Positions 16,636-25,989 of a DNA stretch of 64,000 nucleotides are shown piece by piece (within the stretch, counting starts at the first letter, position 1; each line of letters begins with the position of its first letter). The DNA comes from Pseudothermotoga sp. (GTDB taxonomy: Bacteria > Thermotogota > Thermotogae > Thermotogales > DSM-5069). Both the position numbers and the translations under genes were made by a program. The notes below the pieces were generated by a model. That model saw nothing but the letters and a program-made list of their open reading frames with translations. It was not told where the DNA came from and did not search any database. The stretch is taken from NCBI GenBank assembly GCA_003510135.1, contig DOKY01000026.1:2376-66375 (forward strand). Direction: 5' to 3'.

Positions 16636-17387
16636 AAAAGAGATGCCTCGTTTTGACATTGCTCTTGCTGGTAAGCCTATCTTTTGCGCAGGAGGAGGTC
16701 CCTTTCCCTTCCATAAGCATAAGGGTGAATCCACCAGAGAGCCAGCGCGACCTGGTCGTCACGCTGGAAATACTCCTCATACTGACCGTTCTCACACTCG
16801 CACCAAGCATACTGGTTCTATTCACATCTTTCACACGCATCATCGTGGTTTTCTCTTTTCTGAGAAACGCACTCGGTACCAGGCAGACCCCACCCAACCA
16901 GGTCCTCGTGGGCCTTGCCCTGTTTCTCACCTTCTTCATAATGCAGCCGGTCTGGAACGACATATACAACGATGCGCTCACCCCCTACCTGGAAGGTGCG
17001 ATAGGATACCAGGAATTGTTCGATCGGACCATGAATCGCGTGAGAAGCTTCATGATCAGTGAACTGAAGAACCACCACAACGAAGACAACGTTTTTCTGC
17101 TCGCTTCAAGTGTTGGAAGCAACTTCGACAGGATTGAAGATGCACCGAACAGTGTTGTCATACCTGCCTTTGTGCTCGGAGAACTCGAGATCGGCTTCAA
17201 AATGGGCATCTTGCTCTATGTACCGTTCATCGTGATCGACATGATCGTTGCCAGCGTCCTGCTCTCGATGGGTATGATCATGATACCTCCGGTGCTGGTC
17301 TCTTTGCCTTTCAAGGTCTTGCTCTTCATAGCGGTGAACGGTTGGGACCTTCTGGTCAGTGGCCTGATCAAGAGCTTCGCGAGGTGA
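16632..17387 (+). CDS. fliP: Flagellar export gate protein FliP
   Basis: Membrane protein of 251 residues with a cleavable signal peptide ('CLVLTLLLLVSLSFAQ'), usual for FliP, then four membrane helices. Conserved stretches include 'TSFTRIIVVFSFLRNALGT', 'TPPNQVLVGLALFLT' and the C-terminal 'SMGMIMIPPVLVSLPFK'. With FliQ and FliR it forms the helical gate complex at the core of the flagellar type III export apparatus. Confidence 0.97.
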   Translation: MKKRCLVLTLLLLVSLSFAQEEVPFPSISIRVNPPESQRDLVVTLEILLILTVLTLAPSILVLFTSFTRIIVVFSFLRNALGTRQTPPNQVLVGLALFLTFFIMQPVWNDIYNDALTPYLEGAIGYQELFDRTMNRVRSFMISELKNHHNEDNVFLLASSVGSNFDRIEDAPNSVVIPAFVLGELEIGFKMGILLYVPFIVIDMIVASVLLSMGMIMIPPVLVSLPFKVLLFIAVNGWDLLVSGLIKSFAR

Positions 17388-17392
17388 TCGGT

Positions 17393-17659
17393 TTGACCAT
17401 AGACGTTTTCGTGGATGTCGTTAAGGAGGGTATCGAGGTCATCCTGATTCTGATAACCCCGCCGCTGCTGGTGAGTCTGATCGCAGGACTCATCATAGGA
17501 GTGTTGCAAGCCGCAACGCAGATTCACGAGCAAACGCTAACTTTCGCTCCGAAGATCATTCTGACCTTTCTGACGATCATGCTGCTTGGATCATGGATGC
17601 TGCAAAAGCTGGTCGAGTACATGCGGGAGATCTTGGAGAAGTTCATGGGGATGGTCTGA
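17393..17659 (+). CDS. fliQ: Flagellar export gate protein FliQ
   Basis: Two-helix membrane protein of 88 residues, the family's standard length. The hallmark region 'ITPPLLVSLIAGLIIGVLQA' followed by 'TQIHEQTLTFAPKII' is clear. The TTG at 17393 is the likely start because GAGGTGA ends five bases upstream and FliQ proteins begin just before 'IDVF'. Longer in-frame extension overlaps fliP. Confidence 0.93.
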   Translation: MTIDVFVDVVKEGIEVILILITPPLLVSLIAGLIIGVLQAATQIHEQTLTFAPKIILTFLTIMLLGSWMLQKLVEYMREILEKFMGMV

Positions 17660-17666
17660 ACTGAGT

Positions 17667-18428
17667 GTGTACGAGTTCGTTCAGGAGAAATTCCTTGTAT
17701 GGGCTTTGGCCCTGACGAGGATCGCGGGCATGTTCACGGTGGCACCCTTTTTTGGAGACTGGTTCTTGCCACTGCAAATCAAGGTGTTGCTCACCTTGTT
17801 TTTGAGCTGGTTGATTGCTCCTGTGCTGCAGCAGGCTGTACCTTTGGACACACCCGTTCTGACGCTGGTTATCAGCATGCTCAACAATTATCTCTACGGT
17901 CTTGCGATAGGATTGTTGGCGCTCTTACCGCTCGTGGGGCTCAGTCTGGCGGGTGAGGTCTTCGGTACGCAGATGGGTTTCGCCATGTCTTCACTTTTCG
18001 ATCCCCAGCGTGAGGAAGTACCGCTGCACGGAGAACTGCTGTACACGATAGGCCTGTTCGCTTTTGTGACGATCAAAGGGCACTTGCTTGTCTATCAGGC
18101 GATCGTCGATTCGTTCGAGCACTTTTCGCTCACAGCCTCGCTCGCAGGATTGAACTTCATGGACGCACTCATCAACAAAGCATCGGAGAGTTTCGTTGTT
18201 GCACTCAAGTTTGGCATGCCGCTGATCGGTCTCATGCTGATCGTTTCGGTGGCACTCGGCATCCTTTCTCGCCTGGTTCCACAGATGAATGTTTTCATGG
18301 TGGGTTTGCCTTTGAAAGTGCTCGTTGGTATGCTCTTAATGGTGGGAATGATAGGCATATGGGCGGAAATGAGTGCGCGTCTGGCTCAAAGTACGGTCAA
18401 TTTCATAGAGTTTTTCCTGAGTCGTTGA
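17667..18428 (+). CDS. fliR: Flagellar export gate protein FliR
   Basis: Integral membrane protein of about 253 residues with six predicted helices. It contains family features such as 'ALTRIAGMFTVAPFFG' at the N-terminus and 'GEVFGTQMGFAMSSLFDPQ' in the middle. FliR joins the FliP-FliQ gate. Start is uncertain: GTG 17667 is the first usual start after the fliQ stop, but CTG 17661 lies closer to the GGATGG site. An ATG further upstream (17586) would overlap fliQ by 74 bases and is rejected. Confidence 0.94.
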   Translation: MYEFVQEKFLVWALALTRIAGMFTVAPFFGDWFLPLQIKVLLTLFLSWLIAPVLQQAVPLDTPVLTLVISMLNNYLYGLAIGLLALLPLVGLSLAGEVFGTQMGFAMSSLFDPQREEVPLHGELLYTIGLFAFVTIKGHLLVYQAIVDSFEHFSLTASLAGLNFMDALINKASESFVVALKFGMPLIGLMLIVSVALGILSRLVPQMNVFMVGLPLKVLVGMLLMVGMIGIWAEMSARLAQSTVNFIEFFLSR

Positions 18429-19483
18429 AAATCGACCTGCAGCTTTTTGCTGATCCTGACAGAACCGAGAAGCCCACTCCCAGACGGAGAAGAAAAGCCA
18501 GAGAAGAGGGACAGGTTGCCGTATCGCGCGAGTTGAACATGGCGCTGAGCTTTCTCGCAGCGGTGATCGCTCTGAGGTTGATTCTGCCCCAACTCGTCAG
18601 ATCCTTGACCAACGCTTCGACACCTTTTCTCGCGCTCGAACCGATGGATTTGGAAACGCTGTCGGGTTTCGTCTTCCAACTCTTCAAAGATCCTTTGGTC
18701 CTTTTTATCCTGTTCATGAGTCTAGTCGCTCTCGTTGGAATAATCGCTGGCGCTCTGCAAACAAGGTTTTTGTTCTCCTTCAAACCCCTGAAACTGGATC
18801 TGAACAGGATCAACCCGATCGAAGGGTTCAAGAGGATGTTCTCCCTGCGAAACCTGTTTGAGCTGTTTAAGTCGTTCGTTAAACTCACGATCGTGGGTTA
18901 CGTGTCTTACGTCGTGATCAGACAGCGCTACAGAGAGTTGCCAAATCTCACCGACCTCGAGCCGGGCGAGTCCATCTGGTACCTTGCGAATCTGATCTAC
19001 AAAGTGCTCTTGCGCTGCGCGATAGCGATCTTGGCCTTGGCCTTAGTGGATTACCTCTTTCAAAGATGGGAATTTGAAAAAAGCCTGCGAATGACAAGGC
19101 AGGAACTGAAAGAAGAGTTCAAAGAGGTCGAAGGCAATCCTGAGGTGAAGAGACGACAGCGTGAGATCATGATGAGACTCGCACGTGGAAGAATGCTTCA
19201 GAAGGTTCCGGAGGCTGACGTCGTCATAACGAACCCAACGCACATCGCCGTGGCTTTGCAATACGACTCCGAAGAGATGGAGGCCCCGGAAGTCGTGGCA
19301 AAGGGAGCAGATGAACTTGCCAGAAAGATCGTCAAGATTGCCGTTGACAGCAACGTGCCCATCGTTCGCAACCCGCAGGTCGCATGGGAACTCTACAAAA
19401 GCTGTGAGGTCGGAGATCAGATCCCGCCAACCCTGTACAGGGCCGTCGCAGAAATCCTCGCATACGTTTACTCGTTGAGGTGA
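18425..19483 (+). CDS. flhB: Flagellar export switch protein FlhB
   Basis: Membrane protein of 352 residues controlling the substrate switch of flagellar export. It begins 'KIDLQLFAD', then 'TEKPTPRRRRKAREEGQVAVS', has four membrane helices, and a C-terminal cytoplasmic domain with the autocleavage motif NPTH at residues 270-273. The TTG at 18425 overlaps the fliR stop as TTGA and fits the usual N-terminus; an upstream ATG at 18359 lies inside fliR. No good ribosome binding site is visible, so translation is probably coupled to fliR. Confidence 0.96.
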   Translation: MKIDLQLFADPDRTEKPTPRRRRKAREEGQVAVSRELNMALSFLAAVIALRLILPQLVRSLTNASTPFLALEPMDLETLSGFVFQLFKDPLVLFILFMSLVALVGIIAGALQTRFLFSFKPLKLDLNRINPIEGFKRMFSLRNLFELFKSFVKLTIVGYVSYVVIRQRYRELPNLTDLEPGESIWYLANLIYKVLLRCAIAILALALVDYLFQRWEFEKSLRMTRQELKEEFKEVEGNPEVKRRQREIMMRLARGRMLQKVPEADVVITNPTHIAVALQYDSEEMEAPEVVAKGADELARKIVKIAVDSNVPIVRNPQVAWELYKSCEVGDQIPPTLYRAVAEILAYVYSLR

Positions 19484-19489
19484 AATGCT

Positions 19490-19498
19490 TGCTATAAT
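19490..19498 (+). promoter_or_regulatory. Extended -10 promoter element before flhA
   Basis: TGCTATAAT, a perfect extended -10, lies in the 37-base gap between flhB and flhA. The best upstream match is TTTACT at 19467-19472 (spacer 20), which is weak, but extended -10 promoters need little -35 contact. Initiation near 19505 would leave a short leader with AAGGGAG. It would start a second transcription unit at flhA. Confidence 0.5.
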
Positions 19499-19520
19499 TT
19501 CATGTTAAGGGAGCGAAAAT

Positions 19521-21566
19521 GTGAAAGGCCTGGACGTTTTTGTCGCCGTTGCGGTCGTAGCGATCGTTCTTTTGATGATCATTCCGATACCTGATTTCGC
19601 GCTGGACTTTTTCCAGCTGCTCAACATCGCTTTGTCGATGATCGTTTTACTTTCTTCGATGTACGTCAAGCATGCGCTCGACATGTCATCTTTTCCCACG
19701 CTCTTGCTCATAATCACCCTGTTCAGGCTGGCGTTGAACGTGGCCTCGACGAGGCTGATCCTTCTGGAGGGTGAAAAATTCGGAGGTAGGGTCATAAGGA
19801 CGTTCGGAGAGTTCGTGGTCAAGGGTGACTACATCGTTGGGCTTGTGATCTTCCTCATACTGGTAATCATCCAGTTCATCGTGATAACGCGCGGTGCCGA
19901 GCGCATAGCGGAAGTCGCGGCGAGGTTCACGCTGGACGCGATGCCCGGAAAGCAAATGAGCGTCGATGCGGATTTGAACGCAGGTCTGATCACGGAAGAT
20001 GAAGCCAGAAAACGAAGAGAGCTCATAAGGCGCGAGGCGGACTTCTACGGTGCGATGGACGGTGCCTCGAAGTTCGTGAGGGGAGACGCCATCGCAAGCA
20101 TCATAATCGTGCTTGTGAATATAATTGGAGGAATCCTGATTGGTGTGTTGAAGCACAATTTGAGTTTTGCCCAAGCGGCACAGGTTTACGCCCTGCTCAC
20201 GGTGGGAGACGGCCTCGTAACGCAGATTCCAGCCCTGCTCGTTTCAACCGCCACGGGTATACTGGTCTCACGTGCGGCCGCCAGGGAGAACCTCGGTCAA
20301 GACCTCGTGAAGGAACTTTCGAGCGAGAGAAAGGTGATAACCATAACCGGCTTCATCCTTTTGTTCTTAGGTCTAGCCACGCCGTTGCCTTTCACAGCTT
20401 CGATCATAGGTATCGCATTTCTCGCACTCGCCTTCTATTCCTCAAGGGTCGCACCGAAGCAGGTTGCTCCGGCTCCGGCTGGGGCACCAGCGGCGCCCAC
20501 ACCGACCAAGCCGATCTTGACGACGCCGCAGGAGGTCGCCGAAGTGATTCAAAGCGACACCGTGGAGGTTGAGATAGGTTACGGTCTGATACCCTTGGCC
20601 GATCCGTCGCAGGGTGGAGATCTTCTCGAAAGGATCGCGATGGTTCGAAAACAGATCGCGTACGATCTCGGGCTGGTCGTTTCGCCCATCAGGGTCAGAG
20701 ACAGCGTGCTTCTGAAGCCCAACGAGTACCTCATAAAAATTAGGGGTGCGGAGGTGTCGCGTTACGAACTCGTACCCAACAGGCTGCTCGCGATCAATCC
20801 GGGAACCGCAATCGAGAAGGTACCGGGTATCGCGGTGAAGGAACCTGCCTTCGGCCTCCAGGCGTTCTGGATAGACCCGTCGCGTAAAGAAGAGGCGACG
20901 AGGTTGGGTTACACGGTAGTCGACCCACCGACAGTTTTCATAACGCATCTGACGGAGACTCTGAAGCGAAACGCGGCTGACTTGCTTGGTTCAAGGGAAT
21001 TCAATATGTTGCTCGATGGTTTGAGAGAGAGGTTCCCACAATTGGTGAACGACCTGATACCTTCTGTCTTGAAGGCTACCGATGTGAAGAAGATCTTGCA
21101 GCGTCTTCTCAACGAGGGTGTGAGCATCAGAAACCTGCCGTTGATATTCGAAACGTTGCTCGAGTACGCAGAGAAATCCACGGACCTGACCTATCTTACC
21201 GAGCAGGTGAGAAGGGCTTTGAAGAGACAGATCGTTCAATCTCTGATCAGCGAGGATGGTAAACTGCACGCTGTAGCGCTCGACGGGGAACTCGAAAAGA
21301 GGCTCGTCGATTCTCTTCAGGATGTTGCCGGTGAGAAAAAGATTGTGCTGAACCCGCAGATACTCAGAGAGATCATGGAGAACCTATCGAAGCAGCTCGA
21401 GACACTGATGAAAAAAGGCTTTTCCCCGATCGTTGTTTGTTCTGGTGCGATAAGGCCATACTTCGCCCAGCTCGTCAAAAAATTCCTGCCGAACGTGCCC
21501 GTCATCGCCTACGAAGAAGTGCCTGAAGATCGAGTGCTCCAGGTTGAGGGTGTGGTAAGGCTATGA
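19521..21566 (+). CDS. flhA: Flagellar export apparatus protein FlhA
   Basis: Largest protein of the export gate, 681 residues. The N-terminal half has eight membrane helices with the conserved cytoplasmic FHIPEP-type loop region ('RFTLDAMPGKQMSVDADLNAG'), which is the family signature (shown in part). The C-terminal half forms the cytoplasmic ring that binds chaperone-substrate complexes. A Pro/Ala-rich linker near residues 313-335 joins them. Start GTG with AAGGGAG upstream; stop overlaps flhF as ATGA. Confidence 0.97.
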   Translation: MKGLDVFVAVAVVAIVLLMIIPIPDFALDFFQLLNIALSMIVLLSSMYVKHALDMSSFPTLLLIITLFRLALNVASTRLILLEGEKFGGRVIRTFGEFVVKGDYIVGLVIFLILVIIQFIVITRGAERIAEVAARFTLDAMPGKQMSVDADLNAGLITEDEARKRRELIRREADFYGAMDGASKFVRGDAIASIIIVLVNIIGGILIGVLKHNLSFAQAAQVYALLTVGDGLVTQIPALLVSTATGILVSRAAARENLGQDLVKELSSERKVITITGFILLFLGLATPLPFTASIIGIAFLALAFYSSRVAPKQVAPAPAGAPAAPTPTKPILTTPQEVAEVIQSDTVEVEIGYGLIPLADPSQGGDLLERIAMVRKQIAYDLGLVVSPIRVRDSVLLKPNEYLIKIRGAEVSRYELVPNRLLAINPGTAIEKVPGIAVKEPAFGLQAFWIDPSRKEEATRLGYTVVDPPTVFITHLTETLKRNAADLLGSREFNMLLDGLRERFPQLVNDLIPSVLKATDVKKILQRLLNEGVSIRNLPLIFETLLEYAEKSTDLTYLTEQVRRALKRQIVQSLISEDGKLHAVALDGELEKRLVDSLQDVAGEKKIVLNPQILREIMENLSKQLETLMKKGFSPIVVCSGAIRPYFAQLVKKFLPNVPVIAYEEVPEDRVLQVEGVVRL

Positions 21567-22672
21567 AAATGAAGAAATACATCGTCAACGATATAAAGGA
21601 AGCGCTCGATCAAATAAAGAAAGATCTGGGTGAGGACGCCATCATACTCAGCACACGCAGCATCAGGAAAGGTGGGTTCCTCGGGATAGGTGCCAAGAGA
21701 TACCTTGAGGTAACTGCGGTGTGTGAAGACAGAGAACAGCAAAAGGCCGAAAGTGGTGAAGTTTACAAACTGCAAGAATTGCTCGTGAGGAACAGAGAGA
21801 AGAGACAGGAGGAAGAGATCAGAGAGCTCAAACAGATGTTGCAGGAGATGAAACAAATGCTTGGCATGCAGAGGTTGAACGGCTTGCCGCAGAACCTCCA
21901 GAGAATTTTAAAGGGTCTGCAGACTCAGGAGATAGATCAAACCGTTGCGAGCAAGATAGTTGAGTATTTGAGGATAAGCTATGGAGACGTGAACCTGGAC
22001 GATTCCTTGCGACGGTCTCTGGCGGAACACCTTCTGGCCTTCGTTAAAACCGAAGTACCGATCCTGCAGGGTACGGTTCTCTTCAGCGGACCAACCGGTG
22101 TTGGCAAGACCACGACACTCGCAAAGCTCGCAGCGAGGTTGAAGATCGTCGAAAAGAAACAGCTGGCCATTCTCACGCTGGATACCTACAGAATCGCGGC
22201 GACGGATCAGTTGAAAACCTATGCGACCATCATGGACATACCCATGAGGGTCGCGTACACACCAAAAGAAGCGAAGATGGAGCTGGATGCGATGAAGTCC
22301 TTTGACGTCGTGTTGATCGATACGGCTGGCAGGAGCCAGAACAACGATATGCAGATGAGCGAACTCAAGGCTCTGTTTGACGTGATACAGCCAGATTTGG
22401 CATTCCTGGTGGTCAGCATGAACTCGAGATTTTCAGACCTGAAAGACGTGATCGAAAGATTTCAGGTGGCCAGACACACACATCTGATCCTCACGAAGAT
22501 GGACGAGACGCGAACCTTTGGACATCTCATCAATGCACCCCTCATGGGTGGAATACCTTTAGCTTTCGTTACCAACGGCCAGAGGGTACCTGAAGACATC
22601 GTGGAAGCGAACGCAAAAGACATCGCCCATCTCATATCGAAAGAGGTGTTGAGGATTGCCCAATCAGGCTGA
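21563..22672 (+). CDS. flhF: SRP-type GTPase FlhF, flagellar placement
   Basis: GTPase of the SRP54/FtsY class that places the flagellum. The 369 residues comprise an N-terminal basic domain, a helical N domain, and a G domain with 'GPTGVGKTTTLAKLAA' (G1), 'DTYRIAATDQL' (G2), 'DTAGRSQNND' (G3) and 'TKMDET' (G4). FlhF works with the MinD-like ATPase encoded next. A second ATG two codons in is an equally possible start. Confidence 0.96.
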   Translation: MKMKKYIVNDIKEALDQIKKDLGEDAIILSTRSIRKGGFLGIGAKRYLEVTAVCEDREQQKAESGEVYKLQELLVRNREKRQEEEIRELKQMLQEMKQMLGMQRLNGLPQNLQRILKGLQTQEIDQTVASKIVEYLRISYGDVNLDDSLRRSLAEHLLAFVKTEVPILQGTVLFSGPTGVGKTTTLAKLAARLKIVEKKQLAILTLDTYRIAATDQLKTYATIMDIPMRVAYTPKEAKMELDAMKSFDVVLIDTAGRSQNNDMQMSELKALFDVIQPDLAFLVVSMNSRFSDLKDVIERFQVARHTHLILTKMDETRTFGHLINAPLMGGIPLAFVTNGQRVPEDIVEANAKDIAHLISKEVLRIAQSG

Positions 22673-23486
22673 GGGGCTTTACGGTTCTCACGCGAGGATG
22701 GTGAGCGTTGCCAGCGGTAAAGGTGGAGTAGGCAAGACCGTGGTTGCGGTCAACTTGTCCGTGGTTTTGCAGGAACGTGGATACAGAGTGCTCCTTTTCG
22801 ACGCCGATGCTGGCTTCGCCAACGCCGAAATCCTCATGGGTGTTACACCCAGGTTCACGCTGAAAGATTTTCTAAAGAAGAAGGTCGATATAGAGGAAGT
22901 GATCTTCAGAACTCCGTACGGCGTTGACCTCATAAGTACGGGGATGGATGTGGAAGACCTCATCACGTTCAACGTTGAAGACAAGGGCAAAGTGGTGAAC
23001 GAACTGAGAAAGATCGGAGAAGATTACGATTACATCCTTTTCGACTTTCCACCTGGCTTCAACGAACAGCTGGAGAGATTTTATTTGAGCAGCGATCATG
23101 TACTCGTCCTCACGGCCACAGAACCAACAGCGCTGGTGAACGCCTACACCTTCGTCAAGATTCTGATCTTGAAAGGGCTCGAACCCGTGAGCTTTCATGT
23201 TGTCATGAACATGGTAAGGGATCTGAAGGAAGGCAGGAAAGTCGTCGAGAAGTTTGGCTCGGTGGTGAGCAAGTTCATCGGGGTGAACTTCGATTCAACA
23301 CACTTGATGAAATTCGAGCCTCTGGTGAGGGAAAGTATCGCGAGACAGATTCCTTTTGTGGTGCTCAAAAAGACGTCTCAGCCATCACTCGCGATTCATG
23401 GTATCGCTGACAGGATAACAAACAGGACCGTTGCAAAAAGGCTTTCTTTCATAGAGAGAGTCAAACTTCTGTTCGGTATGGGATGA
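22656..23486 (+). CDS. flhG: MinD-like ATPase FlhG/FleN, flagellar number control
   Basis: ParA/MinD-family ATPase of 276 residues with the deviant Walker A 'ASGKGGVGKTVVAVNL' near residue 18, 'DADAGFANAEILMG' and 'DFPPGF' (Walker B). FlhG stimulates FlhF GTPase activity and limits flagellar number. The TTG start overlaps flhF by 17 bases; the activating 'DQA-like' N-terminal motif seen in FlhG may correspond to 'NQAEGL' near residue 3. Confidence 0.95.
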   Translation: MPNQAEGLYGSHARMVSVASGKGGVGKTVVAVNLSVVLQERGYRVLLFDADAGFANAEILMGVTPRFTLKDFLKKKVDIEEVIFRTPYGVDLISTGMDVEDLITFNVEDKGKVVNELRKIGEDYDYILFDFPPGFNEQLERFYLSSDHVLVLTATEPTALVNAYTFVKILILKGLEPVSFHVVMNMVRDLKEGRKVVEKFGSVVSKFIGVNFDSTHLMKFEPLVRESIARQIPFVVLKKTSQPSLAIHGIADRITNRTVAKRLSFIERVKLLFGMG

Positions 23487-23492
23487 AAGCCG

Positions 23493-24176
23493 ATGGCAGA
23501 ATATGTGGTGAGGGTCAATGCGCGAGATGTGATCAAACCTGGCATGCCACTCATTATAGAGTTCGAAGACAAGAAGGGCGAGAAGTTGAAGATGAAGAGC
23601 ACGGTACACGACACCCATTTCGACAGGGGCACGCTCAAGATCGCTATGCCAAGCTACCAGGGCAGGTTCCTACCCTTACCTCGCGGTGAGTTCGTTCACG
23701 TCACGGTGATCGCGGACAAGGTTGTTTACGCCTTCAACAGTCGTGTGCTGGATTACGGGAGAGATCAAGAATCGAACTTCCTGGTCATGTATATCACCGT
23801 TCCAGAACAGGTGAACAGAGTTCAAAGGAGAAGATACGTTCGAATACCACTGGTTCTGAACGGAAGTTTCACGATCGAGAACGAGGAAGGGAGATATCCC
23901 TTTCTGACGAGGGATTTCAGCGCCGGAGGAATGTTGATGTGCTCTTCGAAGCTGCTGAAGGTGGGACAGATCATCTACGTCGATCTGGACCTGGGGGACT
24001 TGAGGCTTTCAAACCAGAAGGCGCAGATCGTCCGCTATGTGGGTCTGAACCAGGCGACTGGCTTTCACGAGTACGGAGTGCAGTTTCTGGATGTACCGCC
24101 GGAGCTTGAAAAAGCCCTGGTTTCTTACGTGTTCCAGCAGGAGATAAAGCTAAGAAGGTTGCGGGAGGAGGTGTAA
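23493..24176 (+). CDS. YcgR-like PilZ-domain protein
   Basis: Protein of 227 residues with an N-terminal YcgR-N-like beta domain (1-105) and a C-terminal PilZ domain. The two c-di-GMP-binding motifs are present: RxxxR at residues 113-117 and DxSxxG at 141-146. YcgR-type proteins slow or steer the flagellar motor when c-di-GMP is high. Its place between flhG and cheC supports a motility role. Confidence 0.9.
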   Translation: MAEYVVRVNARDVIKPGMPLIIEFEDKKGEKLKMKSTVHDTHFDRGTLKIAMPSYQGRFLPLPRGEFVHVTVIADKVVYAFNSRVLDYGRDQESNFLVMYITVPEQVNRVQRRRYVRIPLVLNGSFTIENEEGRYPFLTRDFSAGGMLMCSSKLLKVGQIIYVDLDLGDLRLSNQKAQIVRYVGLNQATGFHEYGVQFLDVPPELEKALVSYVFQQEIKLRRLREEV

Positions 24177-24178
24177 AA

Positions 24179-24784
24179 TTGGTTCTTTCAGAGAAAGAAC
24201 TCGATTTGCTCAGGGAAATTGGAAACATTGGGACGGGCAACGCGGCCACAGCGCTCTCCCAGCTGACGAACAAGAAGGTGGAGATCACCGTACCAAAAGC
24301 CGAGGTCATTCCCATATCGAAGATACCCTTCGTATTTCCAGAGCCTGAGGATCTTGTCGTTGGTGTGAGAATGTCGGTGCACGGTGATATCGCCTTTGAT
24401 GTTTTGCTCGTGCTGAACAGGCTGGCGGCAAAGAGGATCCTGCAGGATCTTCTGGGCTCGCCATGCGAGGACGTGACGCAGCTCGACGAGCTTTCAAAAT
24501 CGGCCCTGAAAGAGGTCGGAAACATAATGTGTGGTTCCTACATAACGGCTCTCGCCGAATTCACGGGCTTGTATCTGGATCCTCTGCCACCGGACCTGAC
24601 AGTAGATATGCTCGCAGCGATCATATCTGAAGCTGTGCTGCCCACAGCCTCATACGAAGACAGCGCCATATACGTGGAGACCGAACTGAGCATAGAAGAC
24701 TTGCAGTCCATAAGCTCTTACATGCTCTTGATCCCTGGGGAAAACAGCCTGGAGACAGTCTTCAAGAAGGTGGGGCTTAGATGA
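24179..24784 (+). CDS. cheC: CheY-P phosphatase CheC
   Basis: Protein of 201 residues with two copies of the phosphatase signature (E-x2-N): Glu13-Asn16 in 'LREIGNIGTGNAA' and a second in 'ALKEVGNIMCGSY'. CheC dephosphorylates CheY-P and is activated by CheD. The start is TTG with a strong GGAGGAGG site; the stop overlaps cheD as ATGA, fitting the known CheC-CheD complex. Confidence 0.95.
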   Translation: MVLSEKELDLLREIGNIGTGNAATALSQLTNKKVEITVPKAEVIPISKIPFVFPEPEDLVVGVRMSVHGDIAFDVLLVLNRLAAKRILQDLLGSPCEDVTQLDELSKSALKEVGNIMCGSYITALAEFTGLYLDPLPPDLTVDMLAAIISEAVLPTASYEDSAIYVETELSIEDLQSISSYMLLIPGENSLETVFKKVGLR

Positions 24785-25263
24785 GTAAAAAGATCGTCAT
24801 CGGTATCGGAGAGTTAGCGGTCGAGCGCAATCCTGCCGTGATCATAACGCTCGGTCTGGGTTCGTGCGTGGGTGTGTGCATGAGAGATCCTGTAGCCAAG
24901 GTCGGTGGGATGGCACACGTGATGCTACCAGACAGCGGCGGGAAGGACGTCCGGTTACCCGGAAAGTATGCAGACGCTGCGATCGCGACGTTGATAGATA
25001 AACTCCTTTCTATGGGTGCATCCAAGTCAAGGCTCGAGGCGAAGATCGCGGGTGGAGCTTCGATGTTTGAAACTTCTGGAATGAACGTTGGAGCCAGAAA
25101 CGTTGAAGCTGTCAGGTACTGGTTGAAGCACCACCAGATTCCGCTGAAAGCCGAGGATGTGGGAGGAAACAGGGCAAGAAGCATAGAATACAACATAGAG
25201 ACGGGAAAGTTACTCGTGAGAAAAGTGGGAGGCGGAGAAACGATACAGGTGCTCGAAATCTGA
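24781..25263 (+). CDS. cheD: Chemoreceptor glutamine deamidase CheD
   Basis: Enzyme of 160 residues that deamidates receptor glutamines and exchanges between receptors and CheC. The catalytic Cys29 ('LGLGSCVGV'), His46 ('GGMAHVMLP') and Thr23 are in place. The usual partner cheC is directly upstream. No cheB or cheR is in the window. Confidence 0.96.
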   Translation: MSKKIVIGIGELAVERNPAVIITLGLGSCVGVCMRDPVAKVGGMAHVMLPDSGGKDVRLPGKYADAAIATLIDKLLSMGASKSRLEAKIAGGASMFETSGMNVGARNVEAVRYWLKHHQIPLKAEDVGGNRARSIEYNIETGKLLVRKVGGGETIQVLEI

Positions 25264-25278
25264 GTGAGGCGGTGCGAC

Positions 25279-25989
25279 GTGTACGAGATAGACGAGGGAA
25301 AGATTGTGAAAGAACTGTTGCCCACGGTGAAGAGGATCGCGAATGACCTTGTGCAGCATTTGCCCAAGAACGTGGAGGTTGAAGATCTAATACAGGAGGG
25401 TGTGCTTGCACTCATCTCGGCCGTTCGCAGGTACGATCCAAGGAGGGGCGTGAACCTGAGGACGTTCCTTTTAAAAAGGATCAAGGGGGCCATGTACGAT
25501 TATTTGAGGAACATAGACTGGATGCCGAGGAGTCTGAGGAGGAATATCAAAGAGGTTGAGAAGGCGATCTACGAGCTCGAGTCGAAGTTGGGCAGGTACC
25601 CAACGGATGAGGAGATAAGCCTTTACACGAACCTGACCAGCGAGGAAGTAGTACGCGCGAAGAACGAAATGGTACGAAAACAGTTCTTGAGGCTCGACGA
25701 ATATCTTTACGAGACGTACGATTCTTACGGTCCGGATGTGGAGGACGGGACTGAACCATTGCAAGCAGCTTACAGAGAGATACTCCTCGAACAGGTGGCT
25801 GAAGCGATAAAACATTTGTCTGAACGTGAGCAGTTAGTTCTGTCGCTGAGGTTCGAACAAGAACTTTCCCTGAAGGAAATAGGTCTCATCATTGGGGTGA
25901 GTGAATCGAGGGTTTCTCAGATACTCTCCGGTGCCCTGATCAAGATAAAGAAACACGTGCTGGGGGAGGAAGATGGTAAATCCGGTTGA
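25279..25989 (+). CDS. fliA: Flagellar/motility RNA polymerase sigma factor (FliA/WhiG type)
   Basis: Sigma-70 family group 3 protein of about 236 residues. Region 2 includes 'NVEVEDLIQEGVLALISAVRRYDP' (seen in parts) and 'FLLKRIKGAMYDYLR'; region 4 has 'LSEREQLVLSLRFEQELSLKEIG' and the helix-turn-helix 'VSESRVSQI'. FliA directs late flagellar and chemotaxis genes. GTG 25279 is preferred over GTG 25264 because GAGG lies nine bases before it and homologues begin close to 'IDEGKIV'. It ends within the next gene's first codons. Confidence 0.94.
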   Translation: MYEIDEGKIVKELLPTVKRIANDLVQHLPKNVEVEDLIQEGVLALISAVRRYDPRRGVNLRTFLLKRIKGAMYDYLRNIDWMPRSLRRNIKEVEKAIYELESKLGRYPTDEEISLYTNLTSEEVVRAKNEMVRKQFLRLDEYLYETYDSYGPDVEDGTEPLQAAYREILLEQVAEAIKHLSEREQLVLSLRFEQELSLKEIGLIIGVSESRVSQILSGALIKIKKHVLGEEDGKSG

